A stretch of 64,000 nt of DNA, taken from Fastidiosipila sanguinis. Lineage in GTDB: Bacteria; Bacillota; Clostridia; Saccharofermentanales; Fastidiosipilaceae. Positions 36,599-44,139 of the stretch are shown here, piece after piece. The position numbers were made by a program, and so were the translations under genes. The stretch is taken from assembly GCF_002998295.1 (NCBI RefSeq), contig NZ_CP027226.1, positions 372,001 through 436,000 on the forward strand, read 5' to 3'. The notes below the pieces were generated by a model. The model did not search any database and was not told the DNA's origin. It saw nothing but the letters and a program-made list of their open reading frames with translations. The first letter of the stretch is position 1; every line of letters starts with the position of its first letter.

Positions 36599-37717
36599 AT
36601 GAATAATAAAAGATATGATTATTTAATAGTGGGTGCTGGGTTATGGGGAGCGACTTTTGCTTACCTAGCTAAGAAGAGATCTTTAAATGTTCTTGTAGTG
36701 GAGCAAAAATCTCAAGTTGCAGGACATATTTATACTGAGAATGTTGAAGGCATTGAGGTGCATAAGTATGGTCCACATATATTTCATACTGATAACCAGA
36801 GAGTTTGGGATTTCGTTACTGCTTTAGTAGAGATGAATAACTTTGTAAATACTCCTTTAGCAAATTATAGAGGTGAAATATATAACTTACCTTTTAACAT
36901 GAATACCTTTGAACAAATGTGGGGAGTGAAGGATCCTGCTTTAGCCAAGAAAATAATCGTTGAGCAGAGAGCAGAGATACATGGGGAGCCTAGAAATTTA
37001 GCAGAACAAGCTATTAGTTTGGTTGGAAGAGATATTTACGAAAAGCTAATAAAAGAATATACAGAGAAGCAGTGGGGTAGAAGTTGCGAGGAACTGCCAG
37101 CTTTTATAATTAAAAGATTACCTGTGCGATTCGTTTATAACAACAATTACTATGAGTCTAAATACCAGGGTATTCCTAAGAAAGGTTACACACACTTGGT
37201 TGAAACTCTACTAGAAGGAGTTGATCTTAAATTAAATTGTAATTTTTTAGAAGAGAGAGAATATCTTTCCACATTGGCAGATAAAATAGTTTATACAGGT
37301 CCAATTGATGCCTATTATGATTATAAATTTGGAGCACTAGAGTATAGAAGTTTAGAATTTAAGCAAGAGTTACTTGAGATCGATGATTTTCAAGCTAATG
37401 CGGTTGTAAATTATACGTCTCATGATCAGGAATACACCAGGATTACTGAGCATAAACACTTTAATCCTGAAAAAATGGTTAAGGGTAAAACAATTATTTC
37501 TTATGAATATCCAAAAGAGTGGAAAATAGGCGATGAGGCATATTACCCAGTAAATGATGATAAGAATCAAGCTTTACTCAAACGATATCAGGAATTAGCC
37601 CAAATAGAAGAGGATGTTATTTTTGCAGGACGTTTGGGTAATTACAAGTATTATGATATGGACGATACAATTGCTTCAGTTTTTGAAGTGACAGATAAAT
37701 TATTTGGGGTAAATTAG
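36599..37717 (+). CDS. glf: UDP-galactopyranose mutase
   Basis: Flavoenzyme converting UDP-galactopyranose to UDP-galactofuranose, 372 residues, full length. The N-terminal FAD motif is YLIVGAGLWGATFAYLAKKR. It continues with VAGHIYTE, HKYGPHIFHTDNQRVWDFV and EKQWGRSCEELPAFIIKRLP, all typical of bacterial Glf. The C-terminus has FAGRLGNYKYYDMDDTIA. It is divergent from the phosphoglycosyl transferase gene with about 90 bases between, so the two may share regulation. No galactofuranosyltransferase is obvious in the window apart from the unassigned GT2 genes. Confidence 0.95.
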   Translation: MNNKRYDYLIVGAGLWGATFAYLAKKRSLNVLVVEQKSQVAGHIYTENVEGIEVHKYGPHIFHTDNQRVWDFVTALVEMNNFVNTPLANYRGEIYNLPFNMNTFEQMWGVKDPALAKKIIVEQRAEIHGEPRNLAEQAISLVGRDIYEKLIKEYTEKQWGRSCEELPAFIIKRLPVRFVYNNNYYESKYQGIPKKGYTHLVETLLEGVDLKLNCNFLEEREYLSTLADKIVYTGPIDAYYDYKFGALEYRSLEFKQELLEIDDFQANAVVNYTSHDQEYTRITEHKHFNPEKMVKGKTIISYEYPKEWKIGDEAYYPVNDDKNQALLKRYQELAQIEEDVIFAGRLGNYKYYDMDDTIASVFEVTDKLFGVN

Positions 37718-37761
37718 TTAGTTGATAGTTGATGTATTTATTGTTTTTTTGGATGATGAAG

Positions 37762-37795
37762 AAAGCCTATTGTATAAAAACATACAATAGGCTTT
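37762..37795. terminator. Bidirectional terminator between glf and trxA
   Basis: AAAGCCTATTGTAT and ATACAATAGGCTTT form a perfect 14-bp stem with a 6-base loop between convergent genes. Confidence 0.85.
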
Positions 37796-37844
37796 ATAAA
37801 TACTTAATTATTGAAATTTAAGTAAGATATGTTGTTTAGTTCAA

Positions 37845-38162
37845 TTAAGCTAAATTATCTTGTAGAACTTTAACTAATTGTTGTGGTTGATGAACACCAG
37901 CTTGTTTATATAGAATTTCTCCACCTTTGAAAATAGCTAGAGTAGGAACTGCCATGATGTCATATCTGTTGCTTAGGTCTGGGCTTTGGTCAACATCAAC
38001 TTTTACGAAGTGGAAGTTTTGACCAATTTCTGTTTGCTCTACTTGCTCTAAAATTGGAGCCATAATCTTACATGGTCCACACCATGTTGCGAAAAAGTCT
38101 ACTAATACTGGTTTGTCACCTTGTACTAATTCATCAAATTCTGTCATATTTACTTGTCTCAT
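37845..38162 (-). CDS. trxA: Thioredoxin
   Basis: Disulfide reductant of 105 residues. The active site is FFATWCGPCKIMAPIL, and the cis-proline loop AVPTLAIFKGGE is intact. ATG 38162 is chosen because AAAGGAG lies 7 bases upstream; the frame extends 15 codons further without need. Confidence 0.97.
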   Translation of the reverse strand: MRQVNMTEFDELVQGDKPVLVDFFATWCGPCKIMAPILEQVEQTEIGQNFHFVKVDVDQSPDLSNRYDIMAVPTLAIFKGGEILYKQAGVHQPQQLVKVLQDNLA

Positions 38163-38419
38163 ACCAAATCTCCTTTGTATAAAATTATTGTAGTTACACT
38201 TTATCAAAGTAATTATTTAAAAACTATAACTTTTGCAACAGCAATAAATAGATGAAAGTAGTATGGGTTAAAAATGAAAAAAGAAATTGATAAGTTTAAT
38301 CTTGCTCCGAAGACAAATAACGTATATATGCGATAGTAAATAAATTACTAGATATGCTAAAATTATGGAAGTTTATAAAGTGAACTCAATCGAAAATAGG
38401 TAAAGCAAAGGAGATTTGC

Positions 38420-39841
38420 ATGTCATTTAAATATGAGGAATTAAGAGAGAAATATCAAAGTTTTATTTATTCAGGGTTTGAAACGATAAGGACTGAGGAT
38501 AAACTAAAAGTAGTTTATGATTTTGAAGTGCCAGGACTTGCGAGATTTAATCCGAGTTTGGAATTTCCTTTGGATCATAAGTTAATAATTAATGATGCTT
38601 TATCTCCTTTTGCTGAGAAAATTTTATTTTCTATAGGTATGGTAGAACTAATAAGTTATTGGAAAATTGCTTGTCCACCAAGAGTAGAAGTTAAAGCTGG
38701 TAAATTAACTGATGATCAGATTAATTGGTGGAAGAGCTTGTATTTTAACGGCTTAGGTGAATTTTTCTTTAAAAATGGAATAAGTCCTAGCAAAAGTGAT
38801 TTTATGTCAATAGAGACTAGTGGCAAAGATTTTTCAGAGATTAGCTCTGATTTTAAAACACAAGGCTTGAATTTGATACCTGTTGGCGGAGGCAAGGACT
38901 CTATTGTTACTCTAGAACATTTAAGTAAAGTCAGAGACAATAACGTCTGCTTTGGCCTTAACCCAACTGTAGCTTCCAGAGACTCTATGGAAATATCAGG
39001 ATATTCTGATGAGCAAAGGTTTATAGTATCTAGAACATTGGATCCTGAAATGCTGAGACTGAATAAAGAAGGATATCTAAATGGGCACACTCCATTTTCA
39101 GCTCTATTAGCTTTCGTCTCTTATTATGTTGCCTATCTAATTGGTGCAGAGAATATTATTTTATCTAATGAAGCTAGTGCTAATGCTGCTAGTATTCCAG
39201 GAACAGAGATTAATCACCAATATTCTAAGACATCAGAGTTTGAGATAGCTTTCCAAAATTATAGTGAAAAATATTTCAGTGACAAAATTTATTATTTCAG
39301 CTTGTTAAGGCCGTTCGCTGAGATAGCTATTGCGAGATCATTTTGTCAATATGAACAATATTTCCAAGCTTTTAGATCTTGTAACTTAGGCTCAAAGAAA
39401 AATATTTGGTGTGGTGAGTGTCCTAAATGCTTATTTATATACGTAATGATATCTCCATTTTTGCAAGCAGAGAAAGTAGAAAGTATATTTGGTCAGAACC
39501 TCTGGGAAAAGGAAAGCTTGGTAAAAGATTGGAAAGAGCTTATTGGAATCATTCCACAAAAACCATTTGAATGTGTTGGAACTGTTGAGGAAGTACAATA
39601 TGCAACTTATTTAATAGTAAACAAAACCCTAGATAATGGTGCAGAAATATCCGAACTCCCATTATTATTAAGTATTGCAGTGGAGTCTGCAAAAAATGGT
39701 GATTTATCTGAACTTAAGTTTGATGAAAATACAAATCGATTAATCAGTGAAGCTAAAGTTAATCCTTTATCTTTATGGCATGAAGACGAGAGAGTTCCGG
39801 AGAATTTCAAAGGCTTGATAATGGATATCCTGGCAGAATAA
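38420..39841 (+). CDS. murL: MurL-type UDP-MurNAc-L-Ala-L-Glu epimerase
   Basis: Protein of 473 residues without signal or membrane segments. It resembles MurL, the ATP-dependent enzyme known from Xanthomonas that inverts the terminal L-Glu of UDP-MurNAc-L-Ala-L-Glu to D-Glu. The centre carries LIPVGGGKDSIVTLEHLSK (GGGKDS near 156-161), an adenylating PP-loop-like motif. FGLNPTVASRDSMEISG, LSNEASANAASIPGTEINHQ and a Cys-rich WCGECPKCLFIYVM (about 330) follow. AAAGGAG precedes the ATG. The next gene is a MurD ligase 18 bases on, the same partner seen in the known system. The alternative reading is an uncharacterised PP-loop protein. Confidence 0.75.
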   Translation: MSFKYEELREKYQSFIYSGFETIRTEDKLKVVYDFEVPGLARFNPSLEFPLDHKLIINDALSPFAEKILFSIGMVELISYWKIACPPRVEVKAGKLTDDQINWWKSLYFNGLGEFFFKNGISPSKSDFMSIETSGKDFSEISSDFKTQGLNLIPVGGGKDSIVTLEHLSKVRDNNVCFGLNPTVASRDSMEISGYSDEQRFIVSRTLDPEMLRLNKEGYLNGHTPFSALLAFVSYYVAYLIGAENIILSNEASANAASIPGTEINHQYSKTSEFEIAFQNYSEKYFSDKIYYFSLLRPFAEIAIARSFCQYEQYFQAFRSCNLGSKKNIWCGECPKCLFIYVMISPFLQAEKVESIFGQNLWEKESLVKDWKELIGIIPQKPFECVGTVEEVQYATYLIVNKTLDNGAEISELPLLLSIAVESAKNGDLSELKFDENTNRLISEAKVNPLSLWHEDERVPENFKGLIMDILAE

Positions 39842-39859
39842 TTGGGAAAAGAGAATTTT

Positions 39860-41332
39860 ATGTATAAAAATATTTTTGATCATCTAAACGCAAAGAAAAT
39901 TCTAATTTTGGGATTTGGTAGTGAAGGAAAATCAAGTTACAGATTTATTAAGGATAATATCGAGGAAATTAATCCAGTAGAATTAGCAGTAGCTGATCTC
40001 AATGAGATTTCAGAGAATCTTGATTTTGAAGGATACAAAGTTAAGAGAATCTCAGGCACTAATTATCTAGATGCAATGGGTGACTTCGATTTAATCTTGA
40101 AGAGCCCAGGGATACACTTCAATATCTTTAATAAAAAAATAGTTGATGACCACTGGGAATTAGAAGAGTTTCCAGGAGTAGAAATTACTTGCCAAATGGA
40201 TCTTTTCTTAAGGTACTCAAAAGCTCAAATAATAGGTGTTTCTGGAAGTAAAGGTAAATCAACTACTACAAGTTTGGTTTATCAAGTCCTGAAAAATGCT
40301 TTTCCTGATACCCACCTTTTGGGAAATATCGGCGTACCTGTCTTGGATCATTTCTCAGAACTTAAAGAAGATTCATATTGTGCTGTAGAGATGGGTGTGC
40401 ATCAATTGGAATTTTGCCTGAGGTCTCCACATGTTGCGATTCTAACTAATATTCATGAAGAACATTTAGACCATTACAAAGATTATGCTGATTACAAATA
40501 CTCTAAATTCAACCTAATTCGTTGGCAAAGTTCAGATGATTTTCTAATTGTTCCAGAAGATGAGACAGAGCTTCTAGAAGCGATTCAAGATATCTACAAG
40601 TCTAAATTGATTTTTGTTAAAGATTTGCTGAAGAAAAACTCAAGCGAAGTTGCTGAAAAGCTAAGTTCAGATCTTATAAAAAGATACTCATTAGAAGAGA
40701 ATAAGAAATTTATTTTTGTTAACTTGAAAAAAGATGAAAAAGAAGAATATAAACTTCTAGACAATCACCATATTCTTGGTAGACATAATGAAATCAATAC
40801 ACTCTTAGCTTTAGCAGCGAGTGAGATATTTACTGGAGAATTAGAGAAAGGCATAGTTAGTGTAAAAGAATTTAATGGTCTAGAACATAGATTAGAGTAT
40901 GTTGGAGAGGTTAAAGGAATTAAATTCTTTAATGATTCAATCGCAACAATACCAGAAGCATGTAAGTTAGCTATTGAAGCACTTCAACCTCTAGGAAAAG
41001 TTTCTACTTTATTAATGGGTGGTCTAGATAGGAATATTGATTACACAGAATTAGTGGAATTTTTGTTTGAAAAGAAAATTAATAACATTATTTGTTTTCC
41101 AGATACTGGAAAAGACATCGTTGCTATAGCAGAAAAATTAAATGTAGACATGGACTTTAAAGTTAATGCGGTTCTTGTAAACACTATGAAAGAGGCCGTA
41201 GATCTGGCCTTCGAGCTCACAAAAGCAGGAGAGATCTGTCTATTATCTCCAGCTGCTGCTAGCTACAATCAATATAAGAATTTTGCCGAGAGAGGCAAGG
41301 CTTTTAAAGACGAGATTAAATCTCATGAGTAA
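39860..41332 (+). CDS. murD: MurD-family ligase, probably L-Glu-adding (MurD2-type)
   Basis: ATP-dependent ligase joining glutamate to UDP-MurNAc-L-Ala, 490 residues. Seen are an N-terminal Rossmann-like domain (ILILGFGSEGKSS), the ATP loop GVSGSKGKSTTTSL near 127, LGNIGVPVLD, ILTNIHEEHLDHY, the catalytic LGRHNEIN and the C-terminal LLSPAAASYNQYKNFAERG. The segment that reads NDSKATN in standard D-Glu-adding MurD reads NDSIATIPEA (about 357), losing the Lys. Together with the preceding MurL-type gene this points to use of L-Glu. ATG 39860 is used; an in-frame TTG six codons earlier directly abuts the murL stop and has no ribosome site. Confidence 0.88.
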   Translation: MYKNIFDHLNAKKILILGFGSEGKSSYRFIKDNIEEINPVELAVADLNEISENLDFEGYKVKRISGTNYLDAMGDFDLILKSPGIHFNIFNKKIVDDHWELEEFPGVEITCQMDLFLRYSKAQIIGVSGSKGKSTTTSLVYQVLKNAFPDTHLLGNIGVPVLDHFSELKEDSYCAVEMGVHQLEFCLRSPHVAILTNIHEEHLDHYKDYADYKYSKFNLIRWQSSDDFLIVPEDETELLEAIQDIYKSKLIFVKDLLKKNSSEVAEKLSSDLIKRYSLEENKKFIFVNLKKDEKEEYKLLDNHHILGRHNEINTLLALAASEIFTGELEKGIVSVKEFNGLEHRLEYVGEVKGIKFFNDSIATIPEACKLAIEALQPLGKVSTLLMGGLDRNIDYTELVEFLFEKKINNIICFPDTGKDIVAIAEKLNVDMDFKVNAVLVNTMKEAVDLAFELTKAGEICLLSPAAASYNQYKNFAERGKAFKDEIKSHE

Positions 41333-41394
41333 TAAATAAAGGGTATAAATTACCAGAATCTTGTAGGCTTGTGCGTAGGTTTAGTTTAATGAAT

Positions 41395-41409
41395 AAAAGC
41401 GTCTTTCTG
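41395..41409 (+). repeat. Direct repeat flanking the IS30 element, left copy
   Basis: AAAAGCGTCTTTCTG, identical to 42649-42663. It is the probable target duplication. Confidence 0.8.
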
Positions 41410-42648
41410 GGCGAGTTGTAAAATAAACTGAAATAATAAAGGCTCAAACAATCCTGTACAATGTTAATTGGAAAAACGAAACAAAGGAGGATCGTATGAG
41501 CCAATTACATTATATCAGGAAAAGAGAAGCAGGTCAGCATTTAACAATAGAAGATAGAAAGCATCTAGAGTATTTATATAATGAGAATTTGAAGCGACCT
41601 AAAAAAGATAAATTAAATCAAAAAGAGTTAGCAAAGATATTAGGCTGGAGTGAAGCAACTCTATCTAGAGAACTAAAACGCGGTAAAGTCAAACAAAAGA
41701 ATTCTATGCTAGAAGAATACACAGCATATTCCTCTGTAGTAGCTCAGAAAACAGTAGAAAAAACTTGGAGTAATAAAGGACCATCTTTAAAGATTAGTAA
41801 CGACCATATATTAGCCAAAATAATAGAAAACATGCTAATAGGAAAAGAGATGAATAGAATAAATAATCTTAAATTCTCTCCAGCAGCAATAACAATGTAT
41901 TTTGACAGAGTTGGCTGGCCTACAGATAAAAGACTTTGTACTAGAACTATTTACAACTATGTAGAAAAAGAAGTCTTCCTAGAAGTAACAATGAAAGACC
42001 TTCCACGTAAAGGAAATAAACCTAGACAAAGAAAACGCTATATAGAAAAGCGCTTATCTCCACCAGATAAGAAGAGAATAAACCATAGACCAAAAGCTAT
42101 AGAAGAGCGTACAGAGACGGGGCACTGGGAGATGGATTGTATAGAGTCTAGTAAGGGAGATAGGACTTGTTTATTGACACTTGTAGATCGATGTACAAGA
42201 GAATGCATTATTTTAAAGATAAATACGCAAAGACAAGAATCTGTAGTAAAGAAGCTTAATTCTATAGAAAGAAAACTAGGAGCAAGAGCATTTAGAGAAA
42301 AGTTTAAGAGTATAACGGTAGATAATGGAGCAGAGTTTCAAGACTGGAAAAGCATGGAAAAATCTATACATAGTGAGAAATATAGAACTAGTGTTTATTA
42401 TGCGCATGCATACTCATCTTGGGAGCGAGGAAGCAATGAAAATCTAAATGGATTTATCCGATATTTTATTCCTAAAGGTACAAAACTAAAAGATATACCA
42501 CAGAGAGAAATAAATAAATTAGAGGAATTTATTAATAGTTACCCAAGGAAAGTATTAGAAGGAAACAGTGCAAATAGTAAATATTTAGCCATAGCGTAAA
42601 CAATTAACATTGTACAAAAAACAATTTCAGTTTATGTTGCACTTTACA
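41410..42648 (+). mobile_element. IS30-family insertion sequence, complete
   Basis: About 1.24 kb bounded by identical 15-base direct repeats. The imperfect terminal inverted repeats share ATAAACTGAAAT about 13 bases in from each end and a perfect inner 16-mer TGTACAATGTTAATTG (left 41455-41470, right 42601-42616 inverted). The single transposase gene is intact. The element sits between murD and the promoter of tRNA-Leu(CAA). Exact direct repeats and an open gene suggest a recent, possibly active insertion. Confidence 0.88.
41496..42599 (+). CDS. IS30-family transposase
   Basis: DDE transposase of 367 residues. The N-terminal helix-turn-helix has HLTIEDRKHLEYLYNE and KELAKILGWSEATLSRELKR, the IS30 signature. 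The catalytic core has HWEMDCIES (first Asp), ITVDNGAEF (second Asp) and WERGSNENLNGFIRYFIPKG (Glu), all intact. AGGAGG precedes the ATG. Confidence 0.96.
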   Translation: MSQLHYIRKREAGQHLTIEDRKHLEYLYNENLKRPKKDKLNQKELAKILGWSEATLSRELKRGKVKQKNSMLEEYTAYSSVVAQKTVEKTWSNKGPSLKISNDHILAKIIENMLIGKEMNRINNLKFSPAAITMYFDRVGWPTDKRLCTRTIYNYVEKEVFLEVTMKDLPRKGNKPRQRKRYIEKRLSPPDKKRINHRPKAIEERTETGHWEMDCIESSKGDRTCLLTLVDRCTRECIILKINTQRQESVVKKLNSIERKLGARAFREKFKSITVDNGAEFQDWKSMEKSIHSEKYRTSVYYAHAYSSWERGSNENLNGFIRYFIPKGTKLKDIPQREINKLEEFINSYPRKVLEGNSANSKYLAIA

Positions 42649-42663
42649 AAAAGCGTCTTTCTG
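42649..42663 (+). repeat. Direct repeat flanking the IS30 element, right copy
   Basis: AAAAGCGTCTTTCTG, identical to 41395-41409. Confidence 0.8.
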
Positions 42664-42674
42664 AAAATTAATGG

Positions 42675-42703
42675 TTGACAGGAAAAGAAAATATAACTAT
42701 GAT
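42675..42703 (+). promoter_or_regulatory. Promoter of tRNA-Leu(CAA)
   Basis: TTGACA at 42675-42680 and TATGAT at 42698-42703 with a 17-base spacer. It begins 12 bases after the IS30 target repeat, so the insertion spared it. Confidence 0.85.
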
Positions 42704-42722
42704 ATTGCCTACAAGACATTTC

Positions 42723-42808
42723 GCCGATGTGTTGGAATTGGCAGACGAGCTTGACTCAAAATCAAGTGCCCTACGGGCGTGCGGGTTCGACCCCCGCCAT
42801 CGGCACCA
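42723..42808 (+). tRNA. tRNA-Leu (anticodon CAA)
   Basis: Eighty-six bases with encoded CCA. The acceptor stem GCCGATG/CATCGGC, the anticodon loop CTCAAAA and a long variable arm (CCCTACGGGC) identify it. Confidence 0.95.
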
Positions 42809-42812
42809 GAAT

Positions 42813-42848
42813 AAAGCTAGCATCCATCGAGGTTTGCTAGCTTTTTTG
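42813..42848 (+). terminator. Rho-independent terminator after tRNA-Leu
   Basis: AAGCTAGCA and TGCTAGCTT form the stem, followed by TTTTTT. Confidence 0.92.
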
Positions 42849-42981
42849 TTTAAGCTTGTATTTTATTAGAAACTATTTACTTAACTAAAATCATTAGATA
42901 TAGAGTTTTCAATGATTGGATAGTGAGTGTTGAACTTATATACTCAAGATTAACCTAGCTGATTTGAAAGAGAAAGATAAA

Positions 42982-43167
42982 ATGAAGAAAATTCCTAAAT
43001 TATATGACACTGTTTACGATAGAAAAACTAATAAAAAAGGAACAATAGTTTATATATTTGAGGCTGATTTAAGTAAAAATATTCCAGAGACTTATTTATT
43101 TGAGCCTTCTGACTGGAGTTATGACCCAGAAGAAAGATATGATTACGAGTTGGAGATTTTTGAATAG
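42982..43167 (+). CDS. Small acidic hypothetical protein
   Basis: Sixty-one residues from ATG 42982; the frame opens six codons earlier at a TTG. The sequence begins MKKIPKLYDTVYDRKTNKKG and ends rich in Asp, Glu and Tyr. The start loosely resembles small DUF4926-type beta-barrel proteins, which I cannot confirm. The ribosome site is weak (AAAGAGAAAG). It lies alone between the tRNA terminator and a region of structured RNA. Codon use looks like that of the neighbours, so it is probably real. Confidence 0.5.
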   Translation: MKKIPKLYDTVYDRKTNKKGTIVYIFEADLSKNIPETYLFEPSDWSYDPEERYDYELEIFE

Positions 43168-43238
43168 TACTTAGTATATATAGCATCCTTGATAAATACT
43201 ACGATTGATATTTATATATAATTGACCTAAGATACTAG

Positions 43239-43412
43239 AAACTAGTGAGGTAGAGAATGTGCTACTACATACTTGGTGAAAGGCTTTCCCTTCGTTTATA
43301 CATTTAGATATAGGGGATTGGGAGATTTACAGTTAATAGCTTAGTGGTGGAGCTATAGGTCAGAAGAGATGCTGGAAAGGGCACACCAGCCGTTAGTTCA
43401 CGATTTTTTGTT
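43239..43412 (+). ncRNA. Structured RNA element 1 (unidentified, related to element 2)
   Basis: Outer stem AACTAGTG (43241-43248) with CGTTAGTT (43391-43398), then AGGTAGAGA. An AGGTA/TACTT helix encloses an ATGT/ACAT hairpin. The joining segment has GGTGAAA, followed by an insert of about 80 bases with a TAGCT/AGCTA hairpin. Then come AAGAGATGC and a GCTGG/CCAGC hairpin with GCACA in its loop, and a T-run follows the outer stem. The order and conserved words match the element at 43507-43602. No open frame explains the pattern. I do not recognise it as a known riboswitch class. Confidence 0.5.
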
Positions 43413-43506
43413 ATATTTTTAGATTTTGGATATTTAAATTGATACTGATATTATATTCAATTCAAACTGCTTTGATTCTTTTCATAAAAGACTGTAAAGT
43501 GTATTT

Positions 43507-43602
43507 GGAACAGTGAGGTGGAGAGAGTTATTCAATAACAGTGCTTCCATACACCTAAGGGTGAAACAAGAGATGCAGGGTCCGCACACCTGCCACTGTT
43601 CC
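43507..43602 (+). ncRNA. Structured RNA element 2 (unidentified, compact copy)
   Basis: Perfect 9-bp outer stem GGAACAGTG/CACTGTTCC. Inside are AGGTGGAGA, an AGGTG/CACCT helix enclosing a GTTAT/ATAAC hairpin, the joining segment AAGGGTGAAACAAGAGAT, and a GCAGG/CCTGC hairpin whose loop contains GCACA. It shares every conserved word with element 1 but lacks that element's insert. The two are 100 bases apart on the same strand with no gene between or directly after, suggesting trans-acting RNA rather than a leader. Confidence 0.55.
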
Positions 43603-43723
43603 TAAATTAAAGTGTAGATTAAGGGTTAATATTAGCCCTACTAAAACAAAGGTTAGATTTTATTGCTTGGTCTAGAGTGATTTTGTGTATTTAACATGTT
43701 TTATGTGTTAATTAGATGCGTAA

Positions 43724-43946
43724 TAAAAAACAAAAAGTAGGGGTTCCCCCTCAAAGCGGAAAGGATTACTCCTGACAACTCATAAATAATTGGGGAAGAG
43801 GAAACCCTACTTCAAGTATCAATATCATGACAATAAATGATTTAGAAGGCAAGCGAATGAATACAGTTTGGAAATGTAAAGCAAAGCTTCCCCATGCCCT
43901 CCACGAGAAAACTCTCATTAATGCGGTGGGCGGTAGAAGCCTTGCA
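43724..43946 (-). ncRNA. Candidate stand-alone structured RNA, minus strand
   Basis: Read on the minus strand, about 220 bases end in a strong intrinsic terminator. Its stem is AAGTAGGGTTTCC/GGAACCCCTACTT (plus 43735-43812) and TTTTTGTTTTTT follows. Near the 5' end GCCC-ACC pairs with GG-GGGC around a GAGA/TCTC hairpin. A TATAAT-like box lies at plus 43952-43957, with no good -35. The open frame here (43766-43963) has no ribosome site and a composition unlike a protein. Size and stand-alone position recall the raiA RNA class, which I cannot verify. Confidence 0.5.
43735..43812 (-). terminator. Intrinsic terminator of the minus-strand RNA
   Basis: Thirteen-base arms with one G·T-type mismatch, followed on the minus strand by a T-rich run of 12 with one G. 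It has no minus-strand protein gene to serve. Confidence 0.7.
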
Positions 43947-44139
43947 AAATAATTATATATCAATGGATCGTTAAGTTACACTATGCAGACAAGCTATATT
44001 ATACTTTACGAAAACCATACAAAAAAACTTCATTTAGCTATAATAAAAACATTACAGATATAAAAACATTAAAAATATAAAAATTTAATTTGCACTTAAA
44101 TTCGCATGAAAAAACAGAAAAATTTAAATAAGAGGAAAA

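Noticed and set aside
43239-43602. Cobalamin, lysine, SAM or T-box riboswitch for the related RNA elements
   Set aside because: Fragments such as GGTGAAA or GAGGTGGAGA recall parts of these classes, but the full cores are absent and no suitable gene follows.
43724-43946. 6S RNA, SRP RNA, tmRNA or RNase P RNA
   Set aside because: The ends do not pair as in 6S, the SRP tetraloop motif and RNase P core words are missing, and no tRNA-like end is present.
43766-43963. Open frame of 65 codons on the minus strand in the gene-free stretch
   Set aside because: It has no ribosome site, and the region is better explained by a structured RNA with its own terminator.
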